Assembly (NCBI RefSeq): GCF_003626645.1
Contig: NZ_RBAM01000020.1
Coordinates: 1 to 64,000, forward strand
Direction: 5' to 3'
Length of the DNA: 64,000 nt
Origin: Streptomyces klenkii
Lineage (GTDB): Bacteria > Actinomycetota > Actinomycetes > Streptomycetales > Streptomycetaceae
Notes under the pieces: generated by a model
Told to the model about the DNA's origin: nothing
What the model saw: the letters and a program-made list of their open reading frames with translations, nothing else
Database searches by the model: none
Position numbers and translations under genes: made by a program
Shown: positions 60,083 to 64,000 of the stretch, one piece after another
How positions within the stretch are numbered: position 1 is the stretch's first letter
Layout: the number at the start of each line of letters is the position of its first letter

Positions 60083-62113
60083 GTGTTCCTGCGCCGCAGA
60101 CGCGTCCGCCGGCTGCGCCGGCTCGGTGTCGTCGCCCTGCTCCTCGGCGTCGTGGCCGCCGTCGCCGCCGGCCCCGCCCGGGCGACACCCGACACCGCTT
60201 CCCGGGGCCCGCTGCCCCTCGTCCGGCCGATCGACCCGCAGCACTGGCGCAACCCCGACGACATGACCTGGGCCGAGTACCGCTCCGTGCCCGGAACGGA
60301 CTGGGCCGACCCCGCCCGCACGCCCACGCAGCGCAAGTTCAAGGGCGCCCTCGTGCTGCTGGACTACTCCGACGAGGAGTTCTCGGTCAGCAAGCCCGCC
60401 GGAGCCGCCAAGTTCGGCAACCCGCTGCCCAGCGCGGCCGGCATCCCGCGCGCGCAGGTCCCGAAGTTCTACGAGGACTTCCTCAACAAGCCCGGCGCGC
60501 TCAACCACGGCCACACCATCAACGAGTACTGGATGGAGGACTCCGGCGGCCGCTTCGGCGTCGGCCTGACCTCCTTCGGCGTCTACCGCATGCCCGGCAA
60601 GTCCTACCAGTACGGCATCGAGCCCGGCATGAACCCCGGCGCCTGCCCCGTCGGCGACACCTGCGGCAAGGACATCCGCACCGACGGCAAGCGGGCCTGG
60701 ACCGCCGACGTCGGCGACGCCAAGACGCGCGAGTTCGACTTCATCTTCTACCTCACCGCAGGCGTCGACGAGTCCTCCGCCTGGCAGGAGTTCGGGCAGA
60801 TGAAGTTCCCGTCCGCGCAGGACGTGCCGGCCGCCTGGGGACCCCCGTCACCCATCGCCTCCGGCCTCAACGCCGCGCAGACCCGCTACGTGCCCTGGAC
60901 GTCCTGGCAGGCCGCCGCCCGCATCTGGCCCAACGCCGCGAACGGCTCCTCCACCCAGGCCGAGAGCTCCGGCATGGCCACCTTCGCCCACGAGCTCAGC
61001 CACATCCTGGGCATCGGCGACAACTACAACAACCCCTACGGGACGCCGCTCAGCCGCTCGTACACCGGCATCTGGGGCATGCTCTCGCGCGGCTCCTTCA
61101 ACGGCCCCGGCGGGCCGCACACCCGCTGGCGGATACCCGCGACCGCCGGCGGCTCCATGGGCGCCCAGCACGTCCTGCGGGACAAGCTCAAACTCGGCAT
61201 CGTCGACGAGAAGAACGTCCTGCGCCTGGACCGCGACGCCCTCAAGGGCTCCGGCCTCGTCGTCGCCCGCGTCACCGCCCGCTCCGCCCCGCCCGGCGAG
61301 AAGGGTCTGACCGGCGTCAACATCACCATGGGCCGCGACCTGTCCCCGGCGTGCGACCGCACCACCGACCCGCTGTGCGACGGCGGAGGCTACGACAACT
61401 ACACCGTCGAGGTCGTCGACCGCATGGGCGCGGACTCGTTCACCCCGGACAGCGGCGTCCTGCTGAGCAAGACCAAGAACGCCGACCGGGCCCCCTTCGC
61501 CTGGGTGGTCGACGCCCACCCCGAGGACATCGGCCTGACCGACTTCACCCGCCCCGACGGCACCCCGCAGAAGATCACCATGGGGGACTACCGGCAGCTC
61601 AGCGACGCCCTCTTCCACGCGGGCGCCGACTCCGGCAGCTCCTACGAGTACGTCGACGAGGCCAACCGGCTGCACTTCTACGTCCTGAACGTGCAGCGCG
61701 ACGCCACCGGCGTCCTCTCCTACGACATCGGCGTCAAATCCCTCGACGGGGCGGGGACTCAGGCCCGCGGAGTCGCCCTCGGCAAGGGCAGCGTCAAGAG
61801 CGGGCCCGACCGGGGCCGGGCCGTGTGCACCTTCGGCCTCGCCAACACCGGGAAGGCCGCCCCGCAGAGCGACCCCCGCCTGTCCTCCGACGTCTACCGC
61901 CTGTCCGCCACCGCGTCGGGGCGCGGCTGGTCCGCCTGGCTGCCCAACCGCCTCACCACCGCCGCCGCCGGCACCGCGGTCCCCGTCGACGTCGCCGTCA
62001 CGGCCAAGCCCGGCGCCGACCGCAAGGGCACCGTCACCCTCACCGCACGCTCGGAGAGCGACCCCGGCAAGACGGCCAAGGCCACCTGCTCGCTGCCGAA
62101 GACGGGAAGGTGA
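60083..62113 (+). CDS. Secreted M6-like (immune inhibitor A type) metalloprotease
   Basis: A 676-residue protein from GTG 60083 behind GAGGTG. A signal peptide runs to about residue 35 (VVAAVAAGPARA). The zinc motif is HELSHILGIGD, HExxHxxGxxD, in the M6 family form. The upstream block KFKGALVLLDYSDEEF and the calcium-type DNYNNPYG are consistent. The C-terminal third is a beta-rich domain of unknown role. Likely degrades extracellular protein. The final residues lead to the stop at 62113. Confidence 0.83.
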   Translation: MFLRRRRVRRLRRLGVVALLLGVVAAVAAGPARATPDTASRGPLPLVRPIDPQHWRNPDDMTWAEYRSVPGTDWADPARTPTQRKFKGALVLLDYSDEEFSVSKPAGAAKFGNPLPSAAGIPRAQVPKFYEDFLNKPGALNHGHTINEYWMEDSGGRFGVGLTSFGVYRMPGKSYQYGIEPGMNPGACPVGDTCGKDIRTDGKRAWTADVGDAKTREFDFIFYLTAGVDESSAWQEFGQMKFPSAQDVPAAWGPPSPIASGLNAAQTRYVPWTSWQAAARIWPNAANGSSTQAESSGMATFAHELSHILGIGDNYNNPYGTPLSRSYTGIWGMLSRGSFNGPGGPHTRWRIPATAGGSMGAQHVLRDKLKLGIVDEKNVLRLDRDALKGSGLVVARVTARSAPPGEKGLTGVNITMGRDLSPACDRTTDPLCDGGGYDNYTVEVVDRMGADSFTPDSGVLLSKTKNADRAPFAWVVDAHPEDIGLTDFTRPDGTPQKITMGDYRQLSDALFHAGADSGSSYEYVDEANRLHFYVLNVQRDATGVLSYDIGVKSLDGAGTQARGVALGKGSVKSGPDRGRAVCTFGLANTGKAAPQSDPRLSSDVYRLSATASGRGWSAWLPNRLTTAAAGTAVPVDVAVTAKPGADRKGTVTLTARSESDPGKTAKATCSLPKTGR

Positions 62114-62205
62114 CCGGACGGGGGGGGATCGTTCAGGGAGGCGGCCGTCCGGGGAGGTGATCATTCGGGCCCCGGACGGGCCCGCTCCTCTGGCACAGTT
62201 GCGGA

Positions 62206-64000
62206 ATGCACGGTGACGCTGACGACGCGCAATCAGAAACGGCCGGCGGAGCGGAGGCCGGGCCGACCGTCGTGGAACTGGTGCGGGAGCGATGGGGCAC
62301 ACGGCTGACCGGGACGGTCATCGACCGGTTCCTGGAGCCGGGCTGGAGCTACCAGGAACAGGTGCCCCGCGCGTGCCCCGTCTGCGAGCGGCAACTGCAC
62401 TCGCTGCGCAGACCGTACGAGTCCCAGGGGCGCGTCTACCGCTACGTCGCCGTCGTCTGCCCCTCCTGCCCCGCCGCGTACACCCTGGCCGACCTCGGGG
62501 TGAAGACCTACGACAAGCTGTGCGCGCCGGGGCGGACGGCGGCTGCCGCCCCCGCACCGGCGCCGTCGGCCGAGCCCGTCACGATCTCCGCGGTCCTGGG
62601 GCGGATGGGCCTCGGGCCGTCTCCCGGCGGGCCCGGTGCCGGCGTCACGGCGATCCGGGTGCCGCGCCCCGCCGCGGCCTCCGGCTCCGCCGCCCCCGCA
62701 CGGCAGCCGCGCCCTGCCTGGCCCGGGGATCTGCCGCTGCCCGCGGAGGACGAGAAGCGCCGCCTGCTGTGGTGCAAGGTCGCCGACCCGGCCTGGCGGC
62801 CCGCCGCGGCGGCCGTGGCCGCGGCCGAGGACGTCCGTGTCATCGTCCCCGACACCCCCGCGTTCGACGCCCTGCGCGAGGAGCTCGCCGCGCAGGGCAT
62901 ACCCTGCCGGAGCGTCCGCCACTGGCAGGAAGCCGAACAAGTCTCCACCGTCGGCGACTTCGGGGACCCGACGGACCTGGTCGCCCACCCGGCGCGGGAC
63001 GCGGCCCCCGTGGCGGGCCCCGGCGCCCACGCCGCGCGCGACGCCTTCGCGGCCCAGTGGGACGCCCTGGAGGAGCTCCCGTCCGGCGACCCCGACGCGT
63101 ACGTACCGGTGACCGGCCTCGTCCCGCGGTCCTGGGCCGGGCTCCTCACCCACCCCTCCTTCAACCCCGCCCAGGCCGCCGCCGTCCCGGCCGTGCTCGA
63201 CGGCGACGAGCACCTGGTCGTCGTCGCCCCCACCGGAGCCGGGAAGACGCCCGTCGGCATGGTCGCCGCCCTGCACGCCCACCACCGCGGCCGCAAGGCG
63301 GCCTGGCTCGTACCGCAGCGCTCGCTGACCGACGAGCTCGACCGCGAACTGGAGGCGTGGCGCCGCGCCGGCCTCGAAGTGGTCCGGCTCACCGGCGAGT
63401 CCGCCGTCGACGCCGCACTCGTCCGCAAGGCGGACGTCTGGGTCGCCACCACCGAGAAGTTCGAGGCGATCTGCCGCGCGGGCTCGCTGCGCGACGCCCT
63501 CGCGGAAGTCGGCTGCCTCGTCGTCGACGAGATCCACCTGCTCGGCGACCCCACGCGCGGCCCCGTCCTCGAAGCCCTCCTCGCGCGCGTCCGCGAGGAC
63601 AGCACGCAGGTGCGCATCGTCGGCCTCTCCGCCACGGTCGCCAACGCGGACGAGGTCGCCGCATGGCTCGGCGCCCGCCTCATCCGCACTCCCTGGCGGC
63701 CCACCCGCCTCACCTGGCAGATTCCCGTCCTCCCCGCCGCGCACGACGCCGACTGGTCCGCCCGCGCGGCCTCGCGCACGAAGACCGCCGTACGCCTCGC
63801 CCGGACCGTCACCGGCGAAGGCGGCAGCGTGCTCGTCTTCTGCGGCAGCAAACGCGGCGTACGGGCGACCGCGCTCGCCCTCGCCGCGGACCGCGGCGTG
63901 CCCACCGCCGGAGCCGACGCGGACGACGCCGAACTCGTCGAGCGGCTCTGCGCCGGCGCCGGAGTGCGGCTGCACTACCGCGACTGGCCCTACAAGCGCG
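62206..64000 (+). CDS. DExH-box helicase with N-terminal zinc ribbon (cut by window edge)
   Basis: The frame from ATG 62206 runs 598 codons to the window end. A zinc ribbon (CPVCERQLH ... CPSCPAAY) occupies about 60-100, then a Pro/Ala linker. The helicase domain begins near residue 300, with Walker A APTGAGKTPVG (about 340), VVDEIHLLGD (DExH) and motif III LSATVANADEVAAWL, as in Hel308/Brr2-type superfamily 2 helicases. HxGSKRGVRATALAL opens the second RecA lobe. An ATP-dependent DNA or RNA unwinding role is likely. The C-terminus lies outside. No strong ribosome site precedes the ATG. Confidence 0.8.
   Translation, partial: MHGDADDAQSETAGGAEAGPTVVELVRERWGTRLTGTVIDRFLEPGWSYQEQVPRACPVCERQLHSLRRPYESQGRVYRYVAVVCPSCPAAYTLADLGVKTYDKLCAPGRTAAAAPAPAPSAEPVTISAVLGRMGLGPSPGGPGAGVTAIRVPRPAAASGSAAPARQPRPAWPGDLPLPAEDEKRRLLWCKVADPAWRPAAAAVAAAEDVRVIVPDTPAFDALREELAAQGIPCRSVRHWQEAEQVSTVGDFGDPTDLVAHPARDAAPVAGPGAHAARDAFAAQWDALEELPSGDPDAYVPVTGLVPRSWAGLLTHPSFNPAQAAAVPAVLDGDEHLVVVAPTGAGKTPVGMVAALHAHHRGRKAAWLVPQRSLTDELDRELEAWRRAGLEVVRLTGESAVDAALVRKADVWVATTEKFEAICRAGSLRDALAEVGCLVVDEIHLLGDPTRGPVLEALLARVREDSTQVRIVGLSATVANADEVAAWLGARLIRTPWRPTRLTWQIPVLPAAHDADWSARAASRTKTAVRLARTVTGEGGSVLVFCGSKRGVRATALALAADRGVPTAGADADDAELVERLCAGAGVRLHYRDWPYKR

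Overview
The window looks like a chromosomal stretch of a Streptomyces or close relative. GC content is very high and third codon positions are almost all G or C. GTG starts with GGAGG-type ribosome sites are common. The gene set is typical of that genus: an AfsR/SARP-type regulator, an XRE regulator with an MmyB-like C-terminus, SpoIIE-type phosphatase, TAP-like secreted hydrolase, isonitrile and terpene genes, and a tiny bL37-like basic protein.

Layout. 1-3.2 kb: asparagine/aspartate catabolism (asparaginase, aspartase and the first codons of a probable malic enzyme) read leftward, divergent from an Lrp/AsnC regulator. 3.2-10.1 kb: housekeeping and envelope genes (SMP-30-like secreted protein, NfeD-like protein plus flotillin, PucR regulator, HD hydrolase, D-Ala-D-Ala carboxypeptidase). 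10.2-16.7 kb: a compact leftward six-gene operon (aldolase, FAH enzyme, PhyH dioxygenase, ThDP enzyme, MFS exporter, atypical SDR) that reads as less GC-rich than its surroundings and looks like an undescribed small biosynthetic or catabolic cluster. 17.4-27.4 kb: regulator, SDR, transporters, aminotransferase, erythromycin-esterase-like protein, TAP-like hydrolase, LysE and MOSC proteins.

27.46-29.5 kb holds the most striking signal. Three tandem small RNAs lie immediately upstream of a Ro60/Rsr (TROVE + vWA) gene. Each is closed by its own perfect helix. Inside each helix the 5' strand is followed at once by GUGCGC and the 3' strand is preceded at once by GANCU. The two outer RNAs carry a circularly permuted tRNA-like module: T arm, then capped acceptor stem, then D arm, then anticodon-like stem. 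They look like bacterial Y RNAs (YrlA-like), and their promoter, closing stems and Ro gene fit one another.

29.6-43.9 kb: mixed genes, including a secreted triple-repeat protein, a 25-residue bL37-like gene, a family-2 glycosyltransferase, FabF, an ArsP-like permease, a LysR/MFS pair, a SpoIIE phosphatase, tRNA-Ala(GGC) and a ChaA-type antiporter. 44.3-47.0 kb: a terpene synthase flanked by two Rieske-oxygenase relatives with complementary losses; one lacks the Rieske cluster and the other lacks the mononuclear iron site. 47.2-51.4 kb: GH18 chitinase and a 1006-residue AfsR-like regulator. 51.5-59.3 kb: a seven-gene operon with isonitrile synthase, 2OG dioxygenase, HpaB/HpaC-type hydroxylase pair, asparagine-synthetase-like enzyme, quinone-oxidoreductase-like enzyme and an extradiol catechol dioxygenase. 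It is probably a tyrosine-derived isonitrile pathway with ring cleavage and may be activated by the upstream regulator. 59.4-64 kb: small membrane protein, M6-like secreted metalloprotease and a truncated DExH helicase.

All calls rest on reading the sequence and on remembered family features; no database search or folding program was run.
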